Origin: Vibrio sp. S9_S30
GTDB taxonomy: Bacteria > Pseudomonadota > Gammaproteobacteria > Enterobacterales > Vibrionaceae
Length of the DNA stretch: 64,000 nucleotides
Assembly: GCF_014694455.1 (NCBI RefSeq)
Contig: NZ_JAAUWT010000007.1
Span: 62,001-126,000, forward strand
Direction: 5' to 3'
Both the position numbers and the translations under genes were made by a program. The notes beneath the pieces were generated by a model. That model was not told the origin of the DNA. It did no database searches and saw nothing but the letters and a program-made list of their open reading frames with translations. How positions within the stretch are numbered: the first letter of the stretch is position 1; every line of letters begins with the position of its first letter. Of this stretch, positions 1 to 8,921 are shown piece after piece.

Positions 1-120
1 GAAGCCACGCAAGCCAATACCACCTTAGTCTTTGTGAGCCACGACCCAACGTTGGAGTCTTTCTTCGATCGAACCATCGATCTACCGAATATCAACCAGG
101 CTCTAGGAGGCAACCGCTAA
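1..120 (+). CDS. ABC transporter ATP-binding protein, C-terminal end (partial)
   Basis: Only the last 39 codons of this gene lie in the window; the frame is open from base 1 and ends with TAA at 118-120. The segment contains an H-loop (V-S-H-D) followed by a short tail, as in LolD/MacB-type ATPases that power FtsX-type permeases. The stop codon shares its final A with the ATG of the permease gene, so the two subunits are translationally coupled. By context it is the ATPase of the transporter described next, probably part of a zinc-responsive zrg-like cluster. Confidence 0.85.
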   Translation, partial: EATQANTTLVFVSHDPTLESFFDRTIDLPNINQALGGNR

Positions 121-1376
121 TGGCTATTCTTCATCTTGCCCGTAAAAGTCTCGGCAATCGCAAAGCAACGGCGTTCTTAACCATTCTCACCGTTGCTATC
201 TCAGTGGTGCTGCTACTTGGGGTTGAACGCATACGGACACAAGCCAAAAGCAGCTTTGCTAATACGGTTTCTGGCACGGATTTGATCGTGGGCTCTCGCT
301 CGGGTCAAGTCAACTTGCTGCTTTATTCTGTTTTCCGAATTGGTAACGCCACAAACAACATCGACTGGAAAAGCTTTGAAGAGTTTAGCCAACACCGATC
401 GGTAAAATGGGCAATTCCTATGTCTTTAGGCGACTCCCATCAAGGCTTTCGAGTACTTGGCACCAACCAAAGCTATTTTGAACATTTTCGTTACGGCAAA
501 AAACAACCTCTAGAATTGCGTGAAGGCAAGCCTTTCAGCCGCCTATTCGAGACCGTTATTGGGGCCGATGTGGCTAAAGCGCTGAACTATAAGGTGGGGG
601 ATGAAATCATCATTGCCCATGGCATCAGTGATAAGTCATTCACTCGCCACGACACCCTTCCTTTTAAAATTGTGGGCATTTTTGCCCCCACAGGCACGCC
701 AGTAGATAAAACGGTTCATGTTTCCTTGCAAGCCATTGAGGCGATTCATGTAGGTTGGGAGTCCGGTGCAAAAATTGGCGATACGCCCAGCTCAGACGCA
801 CTAGAACAGCAGAATTTCCAGCCAAAACAAATTACTTCCTTTATGCTAGGGCTGAAATCGAAAATCCATACTTTTTCACTACAGCGCCAAATCAACACCT
901 ACAACAAAGAACCCATGAGTGCGATCTTACCAGGCATTGCCCTTCATGAGCTTTGGGGGATGATGTCGATTGCTGAACAAGCATTATTGGCGGTATCAGG
1001 GTTTGTGGTCGTGGCCGGATTACTGGGCATGCTAAGCAGCCTGTTAACCAGCTTGCAAGAGCGAAGAAGAGAGATGGCGATATTGCGAGCGATGGGCGCG
1101 CGCCCTAAACACATCTTTTTCCTATTGATTAGTGAGGCCAGCGCACTGACACTGGCTGGCATCGGATTTGGTATTGCACTTCTTTACATATTAATTGCAA
1201 TAATAAGCCCCATTGCTGCGCAATTGTATGGCATAAATATAGAACTGACCGTGTTGAGTACTCACGAGTGGATGCTACTTGGATTAGTACAAAGTGCAGG
1301 TATACTCATCGGGTTTATTCCCGCATTCAGAGCGTATCGTCAATCTCTGGCGGACGGTATGACAATAAGGATATAG
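120..1376 (+). CDS. ABC transporter permease, FtsX/MacB type
   Basis: This 418-residue inner-membrane protein has one N-terminal membrane segment (about residues 16-36), a large periplasmic domain of the MacB_PCD type (about 40-270), and three C-terminal segments (about 285-310, 330-360, 385-410) that form the FtsX domain, with the cytoplasmic motif R-R-R-E-M-A-I-L-R-A-M-G-A between the first two. The start overlaps the ATPase stop (TAATG). Permeases of this build usually move lipoproteins or other substrates out of the inner membrane rather than import metals. The neighbouring DUF3299 gene and the nearby sulfate genes recall the Vibrio cholerae zrgABCDE zinc-responsive cluster; which zrg letter this would be I cannot say from sequence. 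Confidence 0.85.
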   Translation: MAILHLARKSLGNRKATAFLTILTVAISVVLLLGVERIRTQAKSSFANTVSGTDLIVGSRSGQVNLLLYSVFRIGNATNNIDWKSFEEFSQHRSVKWAIPMSLGDSHQGFRVLGTNQSYFEHFRYGKKQPLELREGKPFSRLFETVIGADVAKALNYKVGDEIIIAHGISDKSFTRHDTLPFKIVGIFAPTGTPVDKTVHVSLQAIEAIHVGWESGAKIGDTPSSDALEQQNFQPKQITSFMLGLKSKIHTFSLQRQINTYNKEPMSAILPGIALHELWGMMSIAEQALLAVSGFVVVAGLLGMLSSLLTSLQERRREMAILRAMGARPKHIFFLLISEASALTLAGIGFGIALLYILIAIISPIAAQLYGINIELTVLSTHEWMLLGLVQSAGILIGFIPAFRAYRQSLADGMTIRI

Positions 1377-1387
1377 AAGGACATCAA

Positions 1388-1888
1388 ATGAAAAAAATTC
1401 TGCTCCTCCTTTGCTGCGCATTGAGCTTTATGGCTCCCGCTTACGCAGATAAAGTGACCGTAGAAACATTAACTCTGGACTGGATTGACCTCATTCCAGA
1501 GAGCGAAAGAAAGCAATTTACCGCAGGGGGGATGCCCGCAGCGGATCACAACACAGCAGAGGTTCGCCAATCGAAAGTGGGCAGTGTTCGCCCAGAATTG
1601 AATGGCAGTAAAGTGAAGATTCCTGGCTTTGTTATCCCTTTGGAAGGCGATGACAAAAAGGTGACTGAGTTTTTGCTGGTGCCCTACTTTGGCGCTTGTG
1701 TTCATGTTCCTCCGCCACCGCCAAATCAAATTATCTACGTGAAGTTTGAAAAAGGCGCACCTATCCATCAGTTATGGGATGTTATTTATGTGGTGGGCAC
1801 ATTGAAAACTGAGACCATCAATTCCGATTTAGCCGAGACAGGTTATTTGATTGAAGGAATTGAAATAGAAGAATACGACGACACTTAA
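1388..1888 (+). CDS. DUF3299 family periplasmic protein
   Basis: A 166-residue protein with a clear type I signal peptide (start M-K-K-I-L, hydrophobic core, cleavage after A-Y-A near residue 20). The mature part matches the DUF3299 pattern: a P-G-F-V-I-P-L stretch followed by G-A-C-V-H-V and a run of five prolines then N-Q, in which the Cys and His could be metal ligands. I chose the ATG at 1388 because it gives a proper signal peptide and has an AAGGA ribosome site; a longer in-frame reading starting at 1268 runs through the permease gene. It follows the permease by 11 bases and is probably co-transcribed. The exact function is unknown; a role in zinc handling is inferred from family context. 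Confidence 0.8.
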   Translation: MKKILLLLCCALSFMAPAYADKVTVETLTLDWIDLIPESERKQFTAGGMPAADHNTAEVRQSKVGSVRPELNGSKVKIPGFVIPLEGDDKKVTEFLLVPYFGACVHVPPPPPNQIIYVKFEKGAPIHQLWDVIYVVGTLKTETINSDLAETGYLIEGIEIEEYDDT

Positions 1889-1900
1889 GACGCTTAAATC

Positions 1901-1925
1901 GAAAAGTTAGTCTGCCCGACTAAAC
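1901..1925 (-). terminator. short hairpin at the end of the small minus-strand ORF
   Basis: A six-base-pair stem (TTAGTC / GACTAA at 1907-1912 and 1918-1923) with a five-base loop is followed, read on the minus strand, by CTTTTC. It overlaps the stop codon of the 34-codon ORF. The stem is short, so this is a weak terminator candidate. Confidence 0.3.
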
Positions 1926-2024
1926 AATGAATTTAGAAAGGTAGGCTAACACTGCAATATAAATCAAAAGCAATAACGCAATGGATATATGCTTTCGAAG
2001 TTTTACTCCTTTCATCTCCTGCAT
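1920..2024 (-). CDS. predicted 34-residue single-pass membrane mini-protein
   Basis: A minus-strand reading frame of 34 codons that is too short for normal ORF calling. Its ATG (2022-2024) is preceded immediately by GGAGGTGAT (2025-2033), nine bases that match the anti-Shine-Dalgarno sequence, with four bases between GGAGG and the ATG. The peptide starts M-Q-E-M-K with several basic residues (K, K, R, K, H), then has a hydrophobic run of about 16-18 residues rich in L, I, A and V, and ends K-F-I-V. That is the layout of a single-spanning small membrane protein. A second ATG lies three codons downstream. It sits between two plus-strand genes and would be transcribed independently. I recognise no family. 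Conservation has not been tested. Confidence 0.45.
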   Translation of the reverse strand: MQEMKGVKLRKHISIALLLLIYIAVLAYLSKFIV

Positions 2025-2175
2025 ATCACCTCCAATACAATCGCAACAACTTTAACAAATCATTAGCATTACGAATAGTCAAAATCTTGATAAAGTTCCA
2101 ATAAGTTTGCTGGACTCGGGCTAGAATGCCCAATTAGTATATTAAAGCAGCACTAAATCATATGGGATTCACTCG

Positions 2176-3069
2176 ATGGCAGAAGACAACAAGCCTGTAG
2201 TCATAGAACAAGCAAGCACCAAAATCACACCCAATAAAAAGAAAACGTTTATACGTGACAGTGCAAGCCGAGTGATTCAAATTGCTCAGGTTCACCAGTT
2301 AGATGCGCTGTTGCAAGACGAGTCGCCTGAAACCTCTGCTATTGAACGTGCCATCAGTCGCCAGAAAAAACGCCAAGAGCAACGCCAAAAAAACTTAGAA
2401 CAAATCCTTAAGTTCGCACACAGCAGCTGCAATAACGAAACCGCAGGCGAACCAGACGCCGACTGGCTATACCGCTTCTTCGATATGGCGCAAGACATTC
2501 ATAACTCCTCAATGCAAAAATTATGGAGCCAAGTCCTCAAGCGTGAAATCACCAATCCTGGATCCACTTCCATGAAAGCCCTTCAAGTGCTAAAAGACAT
2601 GTCGCCCAAAGAAGCTCAAAACCTACAACGTGCGGCCTCATTAGCGTGCAGTTTTGGCAGTGATAGCAGCAAGAAATTACTGCTCGGTTTCAAGTCTAAG
2701 GAAGGGTTTCTCGGGTTCTATACCAAAGAGAATACAACGGTCGTCAACATGGGGACGTATCAGCTCCCCTACTCCAGTTTGTTGCATTTGATAGAACTCG
2801 GTTTAGTGCTAGGTACGGAGCTCGAATCTGGGGAAGTGGATTTCGACCCTGCTCTACTGATCAGTTATCAAGGTAAACAAATCGCACTTCAACCCATGAG
2901 CAAGGGCATACGCTTACTCTACTACCGCTTCACACCAACGGGGGATGAGCTATGCCGTTTACTGGGTAATAAGCCCAATAACAACTATTACGACCAACTC
3001 ATGGCACTGTTGGCACAAAAGTTCACCGTGCAAACGGAAGCTGGCAGTAATATTAATCAAAGTGTTTAA
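2176..3069 (+). CDS. TIGR03899 family protein of unknown function
   Basis: A 297-residue soluble protein, no signal peptide or membrane segments. It resembles the TIGR03899 family seen in Vibrio and relatives: a basic, glutamine-rich helix (about residues 55-80, R-Q-K-K-R-Q-E-Q-R-Q-K), then a helical core including W-S-Q-V-L-K-R-E-I-T-N-P-G (about 115-130), a segment also reminiscent of DUF2806 phage-type proteins, and a C-terminal alpha/beta region. It has its own intergenic region upstream and an intrinsic terminator downstream, so it appears to be a single-gene unit. No function is known to me. Confidence 0.7.
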   Translation: MAEDNKPVVIEQASTKITPNKKKTFIRDSASRVIQIAQVHQLDALLQDESPETSAIERAISRQKKRQEQRQKNLEQILKFAHSSCNNETAGEPDADWLYRFFDMAQDIHNSSMQKLWSQVLKREITNPGSTSMKALQVLKDMSPKEAQNLQRAASLACSFGSDSSKKLLLGFKSKEGFLGFYTKENTTVVNMGTYQLPYSSLLHLIELGLVLGTELESGEVDFDPALLISYQGKQIALQPMSKGIRLLYYRFTPTGDELCRLLGNKPNNNYYDQLMALLAQKFTVQTEAGSNINQSV

Positions 3070-3088
3070 CCGCCTACCATGAAAACTG

Positions 3089-3118
3089 AAAAAGGGAATC
3101 ACCAAGTGATTCCCTTTT
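3089..3118. terminator. bidirectional intrinsic terminator between TIGR03899 gene and cysC
   Basis: The perfect nine-base-pair stem GGGAATCAC / GTGATTCCC (3094-3102 and 3106-3114) with loop CAA is preceded by five A and followed by four T. It can end both the rightward gene and the leftward cys operon. Confidence 0.75.
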
Positions 3119-3120
3119 CT

Positions 3121-3162
3121 ATGTCTATGTCTATGTCTATGTCTATTTCTATGTCTATTTCT
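3121..3162. repeat. hexanucleotide tandem repeat (ATGTCT/ATTTCT, seven units)
   Basis: Seven consecutive six-base units: four ATGTCT, then ATTTCT, ATGTCT, ATTTCT. The tract lies between the terminator and the cysC stop codon, so it is outside both coding regions. Unit length and near-identity point to a replication-slippage repeat. Confidence 0.9.
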
Positions 3163-3170
3163 AATGCGGG

Positions 3171-3788
3171 TTACTTAATGATGCCGCGACTTCTTAGATC
3201 GACCAAACACAATTCAACCAATTCATCGATGGGCTTCTCGCCTGCGGGCAAGTCAATTTCTGGGTTTTCCGGTGTTTCGTATTCAGAATCAATGCCTGTG
3301 AAGTTTTTGATTTCACCGGCTCGCGCTTTCTTATAGAGCCCTTTCGGATCGCGCTGCTCACAGACATCCAGAGAAGTGTTTACAAAAACTTCAAGGAACT
3401 CACCTTCCTCGAGCATGTTACGAACCATTCGGCGCTCAGCGCGGTGCGGAGAAATAAACGCTGACAACACGATAAGACCAGCATCAGCCATTAATTTAGC
3501 CAGTTCGCCAATTCGACGAATATTTTCACGGCGGTCTTGCGAAGAAAAACCTAAGTCACTACACAGCCCATGGCGAACATTGTCACCGTCCAGCAAGTAC
3601 GTGTGATACCCCAGCTCCGCTAATTTTACTTCCAGAGCACCCGCAACGGTCGATTTGCCTGCGCCCGATAACCCTGTAAACCACAGTACGGCTGGCTGCT
3701 GATTTTTTTGCTTCGCACGCGAAGTCTTACTTACCGAATGCTGATGCCATACGACGTTTTCATCGCGCTGTACGGTTGTTGTTGTCAT
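3171..3788 (-). CDS. cysC: adenylylsulfate (APS) kinase
   Basis: CysC phosphorylates adenosine 5'-phosphosulfate with ATP to give PAPS, the second step of sulfate activation in the cytoplasm. The 205-residue protein has the P-loop G-L-S-G-A-G-K-S at residues 39-46, the D-G-D-N-V-R motif near 67-72 that binds APS, and F-I-S-P-H-R near 111-116 with the serine that is phosphorylated in the E. coli enzyme. Length is normal for the family. It is the last gene of the leftward cobA-cysD-cysN-transporter-cysC run, 49 bases after the transporter gene, so sulfate uptake, adenylylation and phosphorylation are encoded together. Confidence 0.97.
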   Translation of the reverse strand: MTTTTVQRDENVVWHQHSVSKTSRAKQKNQQPAVLWFTGLSGAGKSTVAGALEVKLAELGYHTYLLDGDNVRHGLCSDLGFSSQDRRENIRRIGELAKLMADAGLIVLSAFISPHRAERRMVRNMLEEGEFLEVFVNTSLDVCEQRDPKGLYKKARAGEIKNFTGIDSEYETPENPEIDLPAGEKPIDELVELCLVDLRSRGIIK

Positions 3789-3837
3789 AGTCGTTCAGTC
3801 CTTTATAAACCGCCACACCTGTTCTTAAGGCATAGAC

Positions 3838-5562
3838 TTAAAATGGAAAAAAGTAAGGGATCAGCGTCAGCACTAAAGCTGAATACACCAATGAAATGGG
3901 CAAGCCAACCCGCAAATAATCCGTTATGTGATAATTGCCTACGCTGTACACCAATAAATTGGTTTGATAGCCGTATGGCGAAATAAAACTGGCACTGGCG
4001 CCAAACAACACCGCCATAATAAATGGCATCGGGTCAACCCCATAGCCAATCGCCATGCTGTACCCTAATGGGAAAGCAAGCGCAGCCGCTGCGTTGTTCG
4101 TAATAAGTTCCGTCAGCACCAATGTGAGCAGGTAGGTTGCGACCAATGCGCCAAACACTCCCCAGCCATTAAAGGTTTCGATAAACATGTCCCCCAGCCT
4201 CACCGACAAGCCAGATGACATCATGAGTTGTGCAATCGTCAGCGCACTGCCCACAATCACCACAATATCGGTAGGAAAACGTCTTCTGAGCTCGTTAAAC
4301 GTCACCGTGCCAGCGGCAAGTAAGACCAGCAGATAACCCGCTAGGCCTTTGAGTAAGGGAAGCACTTCCAATAACGCTAAACCAATCACGATCGCAAAAC
4401 CCAACAGCACGATAGTGGACTTATTCGAATCCAACCGAGCCGTGGAATCAAGATCGTTAACTAGGACAAATTCTCTACTGTGTGTGCGTCTTTCAGCTTT
4501 AAAACGTTTGCCTGGAACCAGCACGAGCGTATCGCCCGCCGTCAGACGTACATTACCCAACCCGCCTTCTAATCGTTCATGACCGCGACGAATGGCAACG
4601 ACAACGGCATCAAAACGATCACGGAATTGTGAAGATTTGAGCGTTTTATTGCAGATGGACGCTGAGGAGCTAACAACCACTTCGACAAAACTTTGCCCGT
4701 TAAGGTGGTGTTGACCAAATAGTTTTAGCCCTTGAATTTCTTGCAAGGTTGCAACGCTTTCTACGTCGCCACAAAACAGCAAACGATCCTTTGCTTGCAG
4801 TACAAAATCCGGATCGACCGAGGCGGTGGTTTCCCCTTCTCGTATCACTTCAGCTAAAAACAGCTTTCTTAATGCTCGCAGGTTGTTTTCTGCAATGGTT
4901 CGGCCAACGAGTGGAGAGCCTGGCTCGACAATGGCCTCTAAAAAATAAGGCAGGTCATCTTGAGAATGATCTTCATGATTTGGCAACAGGTAGCTCAACG
5001 GAACTAGGATCAACATGCCCCCCACCAAAACCGCCAAACCGATCAACGTTGGGGTGAAAAAGCTCAAGCTCGGGAGCCCCGCGTCTTCCACAAAACTGTT
5101 GATGATCAGGTTTGTTGATGTGCCGATCAGGGTCAGCGTCCCTCCTAAAATGGCGGCATAACTGAGGGGGATCAGTAATCGCGACGGAGAATGCTGTTGA
5201 TTACGCTTTATCGCACCAATTAAGGACACCACAACCGCGGTGTTGTTGGTAAACGAAGAAAGCAATGCGGTAGAAATCCCAAGCTTAGCCACCACCGTAC
5301 CCAAACGTCCTTCTGAGATATGACGGCTTACCCAGCTGATTAAACGAGATTTTTCAAGCGCACAAGACACCAGTATCAATAGCACCAATGTCAGCAATGA
5401 TGAGTTAGTAAAGTTTGCGGCGATCTCGGTGATGTCACTCAGTCCAGCCATATAAGCGAGAAATGCCGCACCAGCAAAAATAATACTCGGCTTAATGCGC
5501 GTGACCAATAAACAGGTCACGATGCCAAGCAACACCGCTAATACAAATCCTTGTACCCACAT
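3838..5562 (-). CDS. SLC13/DASS-type sulfate permease with two RCK_C (TrkA-C) domains
   Basis: A 574-residue integral membrane protein. Membrane segments fill residues 1-200 and 385-574; between them are two soluble RCK_C-like domains (about 208-285 and 287-365), the second ending with A-G-D-T-L-V-L-V-P-G. This arrangement is typical of the SLC13-like permease family with inserted regulatory domains found in bacteria and algae. Its position between cysN and cysC strongly suggests sulfate as the substrate, which sequence alone cannot prove. A hairpin followed by CTTTTC lies just upstream of its start, so expression may be set apart from cysDN. Confidence 0.85.
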   Translation of the reverse strand: MWVQGFVLAVLLGIVTCLLVTRIKPSIIFAGAAFLAYMAGLSDITEIAANFTNSSLLTLVLLILVSCALEKSRLISWVSRHISEGRLGTVVAKLGISTALLSSFTNNTAVVVSLIGAIKRNQQHSPSRLLIPLSYAAILGGTLTLIGTSTNLIINSFVEDAGLPSLSFFTPTLIGLAVLVGGMLILVPLSYLLPNHEDHSQDDLPYFLEAIVEPGSPLVGRTIAENNLRALRKLFLAEVIREGETTASVDPDFVLQAKDRLLFCGDVESVATLQEIQGLKLFGQHHLNGQSFVEVVVSSSASICNKTLKSSQFRDRFDAVVVAIRRGHERLEGGLGNVRLTAGDTLVLVPGKRFKAERRTHSREFVLVNDLDSTARLDSNKSTIVLLGFAIVIGLALLEVLPLLKGLAGYLLVLLAAGTVTFNELRRRFPTDIVVIVGSALTIAQLMMSSGLSVRLGDMFIETFNGWGVFGALVATYLLTLVLTELITNNAAAALAFPLGYSMAIGYGVDPMPFIMAVLFGASASFISPYGYQTNLLVYSVGNYHITDYLRVGLPISLVYSALVLTLIPYFFPF

Positions 5563-5573
5563 ACCCTACTCTC

Positions 5574-5606
5574 TGAGAAAAGTAAGGGAGCATTGTCGCT
5601 CCCTTA
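5574..5606 (-). terminator. hairpin between cysN and the SLC13 gene, attenuator-like
   Basis: A perfect nine-base-pair inverted repeat (TAAGGGAGC / GCTCCCTTA at 5583-5591 and 5598-5606) with a six-base loop is followed on the minus strand by CTTTTCTC. It sits inside the cys gene run. It could terminate part of the cysDN transcripts or protect their 3' end. Confidence 0.55.
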
Positions 5607-5631
5607 TTTAAGGGCTTTCACCCATGAGCTT

Positions 5632-7059
5632 CTATTTAAGCAATTTGCTCAAGTCTTTCGCACCCCAATGCGGGAAATGCTTACGAACCAAAGCATTCAG
5701 TTCAAGTTCAAAAGCAGAGAAATCGCCCGCTTGAACTTCCGTTTCACTTAAGCGCTCACGAATCAAACCCGCACCCACGGTAACATTGGTTAAGCGGTCA
5801 ATGATAATGAAGCCACCTGTATCGGCGCAGTCTTGGTAAGCATCCAAAGCAACCGTCTCATTCAGAGACCACTCACATGAAGCAATACCATTGAGTGGCA
5901 CTTCTTGCGCGTCATGCTTAGATAAGTTGTTGATGTCATATTGGTATTGAATCGCTTCAACCTGACCCACTGTTTTCTTACCGGCTACTTTGATATCGTA
6001 ATCTTTGCCAGGCTTGAGTGGCTCTTCCGTCATCCATACCACATCAGCCAAAATACGGTTTGTTGAATCGATGTTGGCTTTCTCAAGCACAATCAAGTCA
6101 CCACGGCTAATGTCGATTTCATCTTCTAGCGTTAGCGTGACAGCCAGACCCGCTTGTGCGGATTCCAAGTTTCCATCGAACGTAACGATGCTTTCCACCT
6201 TCGAGGTTTTCCCCGAAGGGAGAGCACGAATCGCGTCGCCCACGGCAATCGAGCCAGAAGACACCGTGCCCGCAAAACCACGGAAATCAAGATTAGGACG
6301 GTTCACGTATTGGACAGGGAAACGGAATTCGCCGTCGCCTCTTTCTTGGTCAACATCAACGTTTTCCAATAGCTCCAACAACGAAGGACCTGTGTACCAG
6401 CTCATTGGCTCGCTCTTGTCGACGACGTTGTCGCCTTCCAACGCTGAAATAGGAATCAACTGGATGTCGATATTGCTTTCGAGCTTCTTCGAGAAATCCA
6501 AGTATTCTTGTTTGATTTGTTCGTAACGCTCTTGCGAGAATTCAACCAAATCCATCTTATTCACCGCAACGATGAAATGACGAATACCAAGAAGACTGGA
6601 GATAAACGAGTGGCGACGCGTTTGATCCAGAACGCCCTTACGCGCGTCCACAAGGATAACAGCCACATCACACGTTGATGCTCCTGTTGCCATATTACGC
6701 GTGTATTGCTCATGTCCCGGCGTATCCGCGATGATGAACTTGCGCTTCTGAGTCGAAAAATAACGATACGCGACGTCGATGGTGATCCCTTGCTCACGTT
6801 CTGCCTGCAAACCGTCAACCAATAGCGCCAAATCGGGTTTTTCACCTGTTGTTCCGACACGCTGACTGTCTGAGTGAACGGCGGCTAACTGATCTTCATA
6901 AATTTGTTTGGAATCATGCAGTAAGCGACCGATTAATGTACTTTTACCATCATCTACTGAACCACAAGTCAGGAATCTAAGTAGAGATTTGTGTTGGTGT
7001 TCATTGAGGTACCCTTCGATCCCCAACTCTGCTAATTGAGCTTCAACAGCACTGTTCAT
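5632..7059 (-). CDS. cysN: sulfate adenylyltransferase, GTPase subunit
   Basis: CysN couples GTP hydrolysis to APS formation by its partner CysD. The 475-residue protein has the GTPase motifs G-S-V-D-D-G-K-S-T (33-41), D-T-P-G-H near residue 112 and N-K-M-D near 167, followed by EF-Tu-like beta-barrel domains. There is no fused CysC kinase domain at the C-terminus, in agreement with a separate cysC gene in the same run. The start is 17 bases after cysD, which indicates coupled expression. Confidence 0.97.
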   Translation of the reverse strand: MNSAVEAQLAELGIEGYLNEHQHKSLLRFLTCGSVDDGKSTLIGRLLHDSKQIYEDQLAAVHSDSQRVGTTGEKPDLALLVDGLQAEREQGITIDVAYRYFSTQKRKFIIADTPGHEQYTRNMATGASTCDVAVILVDARKGVLDQTRRHSFISSLLGIRHFIVAVNKMDLVEFSQERYEQIKQEYLDFSKKLESNIDIQLIPISALEGDNVVDKSEPMSWYTGPSLLELLENVDVDQERGDGEFRFPVQYVNRPNLDFRGFAGTVSSGSIAVGDAIRALPSGKTSKVESIVTFDGNLESAQAGLAVTLTLEDEIDISRGDLIVLEKANIDSTNRILADVVWMTEEPLKPGKDYDIKVAGKKTVGQVEAIQYQYDINNLSKHDAQEVPLNGIASCEWSLNETVALDAYQDCADTGGFIIIDRLTNVTVGAGLIRERLSETEVQAGDFSAFELELNALVRKHFPHWGAKDLSKLLK

Positions 7060-7076
7060 GTTTTCTTTCCTTAGAT

Positions 7077-7985
7077 TTAGAAGTAGCCTTGACGTTTCTT
7101 AAGTTCCATCGATCCTGACTGATCGTGGTCGATCGCACGTCCTTGACGCTCACTCGATGTCGCCACTAGCATCTCTTCGATAATTTCTGGAAGCGTGGTC
7201 GCGTCAGATTCGATTGCGCCAGTCAGTGGGTAACAACCCAAAGTACGGAAGCGAACGTTGCGCTCTTCTACTTTTTCACCTTCTGCAATTTCCATACGCT
7301 CATCATCCACCATGATCAACATGCCATCGCGCTCTACAACAGGACGCTTGGCTGCTAGGTACAATGGAACGATTTCAATATTCTCAAGGTAGATGTATTG
7401 CCAGATGTCCAGCTCGGTCCAGTTTGACAGTGGGAAGACACGAATGCTTTCCCCTTTATTGACTTGACCGTTGTAGGTTTTCCACAGTTCAGGACGCTGA
7501 TTTTTTGGATCCCACGTATGGTTCTTATCGCGGAAAGAATACACACGCTCTTTCGCACGTGATTTCTCTTCATCACGACGAGCGCCGCCAAACGCCGCAT
7601 CGAAACCGTATTTGTTCAGCGCTTGCTTCAAGCCCTGAGTTTTCATGATATCGGTGTGCTTTGAAGAGCCGTGAGTAAACGGACCAACACCCATTGCCAA
7701 ACCTTCTGGGTTCTTGTGAACCAAAAGATCGAATCCGTATTTTTTTGCTGTGCGGTCACGAAATTCAATCATTTCGCGAAATTTCCAATCGGTATCAACG
7801 TGCAGCAGCGGGAAAGGAATTTTTCCTGGGTAGAACGCTTTACGTGCTAAATGCAGCATCACCGATGAATCTTTACCGATCGAGTACATCATGACGGGGT
7901 TATCAAATTCAGCAGCCACTTCACGGATGATATGAATGCTCTCCGCTTCTAGCTGCTGTAAGTGAGTTAATCGTTGTTGATCCAT
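7077..7985 (-). CDS. cysD: sulfate adenylyltransferase, small (catalytic) subunit
   Basis: CysD transfers the adenylyl group of ATP to sulfate, forming APS. The 302-residue protein carries the PP-loop S-I-G-K-D-S at residues 35-40 of the ATP-pyrophosphatase fold and the conserved block [14 protein letters not shown] near residues 134-147. Its length matches E. coli CysD. It follows cobA by 63 bases in the same direction, so sirohaem supply and sulfate activation are probably co-regulated, as expected for CysB-controlled genes. Confidence 0.97.
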   Translation of the reverse strand: MDQQRLTHLQQLEAESIHIIREVAAEFDNPVMMYSIGKDSSVMLHLARKAFYPGKIPFPLLHVDTDWKFREMIEFRDRTAKKYGFDLLVHKNPEGLAMGVGPFTHGSSKHTDIMKTQGLKQALNKYGFDAAFGGARRDEEKSRAKERVYSFRDKNHTWDPKNQRPELWKTYNGQVNKGESIRVFPLSNWTELDIWQYIYLENIEIVPLYLAAKRPVVERDGMLIMVDDERMEIAEGEKVEERNVRFRTLGCYPLTGAIESDATTLPEIIEEMLVATSSERQGRAIDHDQSGSMELKKRQGYF

Positions 7986-8048
7986 TTTCTTTTGCTTCCT
8001 TTAAGGCTCGTCGACGAGCTTTCAAATATGCTCAGAGTCAAACAAGAG

Positions 8049-8921
8049 TTAGGCAAAACTCAGTGCTGGCTCTAAATCTTGTTGGTTTTCACCAAACCAG
8101 CTCAACTTGCTGGACAGATTAACCACTTCCCCCACGACAATGAGAGAAGGCGATTCCGCATGCACGGCGAGATCTGCCAATTCGTTTAACTGGCCTTTGA
8201 ATACTTTCTGACAGGATTGAGTACCACGTTCGATGATGGCAATAGGTGTTTCACCATCACGACCAAATTTGATCAATTGGTCTTGTATGTAGCTGGATTT
8301 CATTAAACCCATGTAGATAACCAATGTCTGATTACCACGAGCTAACGTTGACCAGTCCATCTGATCGCTTTCCGCTTTCAGATGACCCGTAATGAACATT
8401 GCCGATTGCGCATAATCGCGATGCGTCAATGGAATCCCTGCGTACGCTGTCGCGCCAGCAGCGGCAGTAATGCCAGGAATTACCTGAAAAGGCACACCCG
8501 CTTCAAATAAAACTTCCAATTCTTCGCCACCACGACCAAACACAAATGGATCGCCGCCTTTAATGCGCACAACCCGATGACCTTGGCGAGCGAAATCCAC
8601 CAGCAACTGGTTGGTTTTCGCTTGCGGAACACTGTGGTGACCCGCACGCTTTCCTACGCACACCAATATCGTGTCATCAGGAACCAACTCCATGATGTCA
8701 TCCGAGACAAGGTAATCGTATAGAACGACGTCGGCTTGCTGAAGGTAGCTCAGTGCTTTTAATGTTAACAGCTCTGCGTCACCTGGCCCTGCGCCAACCA
8801 ACGCCACTTCACCGGGGCGAAGCTTACTTTTTCGAGCCAAGCTCGAACGCTCTGCCACTAAACGAGGCTTTTTGTTTGTGAATTGCGTCAGTGTGTCTAT
8901 GCCAGCCATGGTACTCATCAT
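8049..8921 (-). CDS. cobA: uroporphyrinogen-III C-methyltransferase
   Basis: This SUMT enzyme methylates uroporphyrinogen III twice with S-adenosylmethionine to give precorrin-2, the precursor of sirohaem for sulfite and nitrite reductases. Tetrapyrrole-methylase motifs are clear: V-G-A-G-P-G-D at about residues 42-48, [13 protein letters not shown] near 123-135, and [12 protein letters not shown]. The 290-residue protein is a stand-alone methyltransferase without the oxidase/ferrochelatase half of CysG. I kept the first ATG; a second ATG follows directly. It heads the cys gene run, which supports a sirohaem role rather than cobalamin synthesis. Confidence 0.93.
   Translation of the reverse strand: MMSTMAGIDTLTQFTNKKPRLVAERSSLARKSKLRPGEVALVGAGPGDAELLTLKALSYLQQADVVLYDYLVSDDIMELVPDDTILVCVGKRAGHHSVPQAKTNQLLVDFARQGHRVVRIKGGDPFVFGRGGEELEVLFEAGVPFQVIPGITAAAGATAYAGIPLTHRDYAQSAMFITGHLKAESDQMDWSTLARGNQTLVIYMGLMKSSYIQDQLIKFGRDGETPIAIIERGTQSCQKVFKGQLNELADLAVHAESPSLIVVGEVVNLSSKLSWFGENQQDLEPALSFA

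Noticed and set aside
1268..1387. Upstream extension of the DUF3299 gene inside the permease
   Set aside because: It overlaps the permease coding sequence; the ATG at 1388 gives the signal peptide and ribosome site.
1469..1768. Antisense ORF across the DUF3299 gene
   Set aside because: Opposite-strand shadow of a well supported gene; no ribosome site or family.
3079..3336. Plus-strand ORF reading M-S-M-S-M-S-I-S repeats
   Set aside because: It is created by the hexanucleotide repeat and runs antisense through cysC; not a gene.
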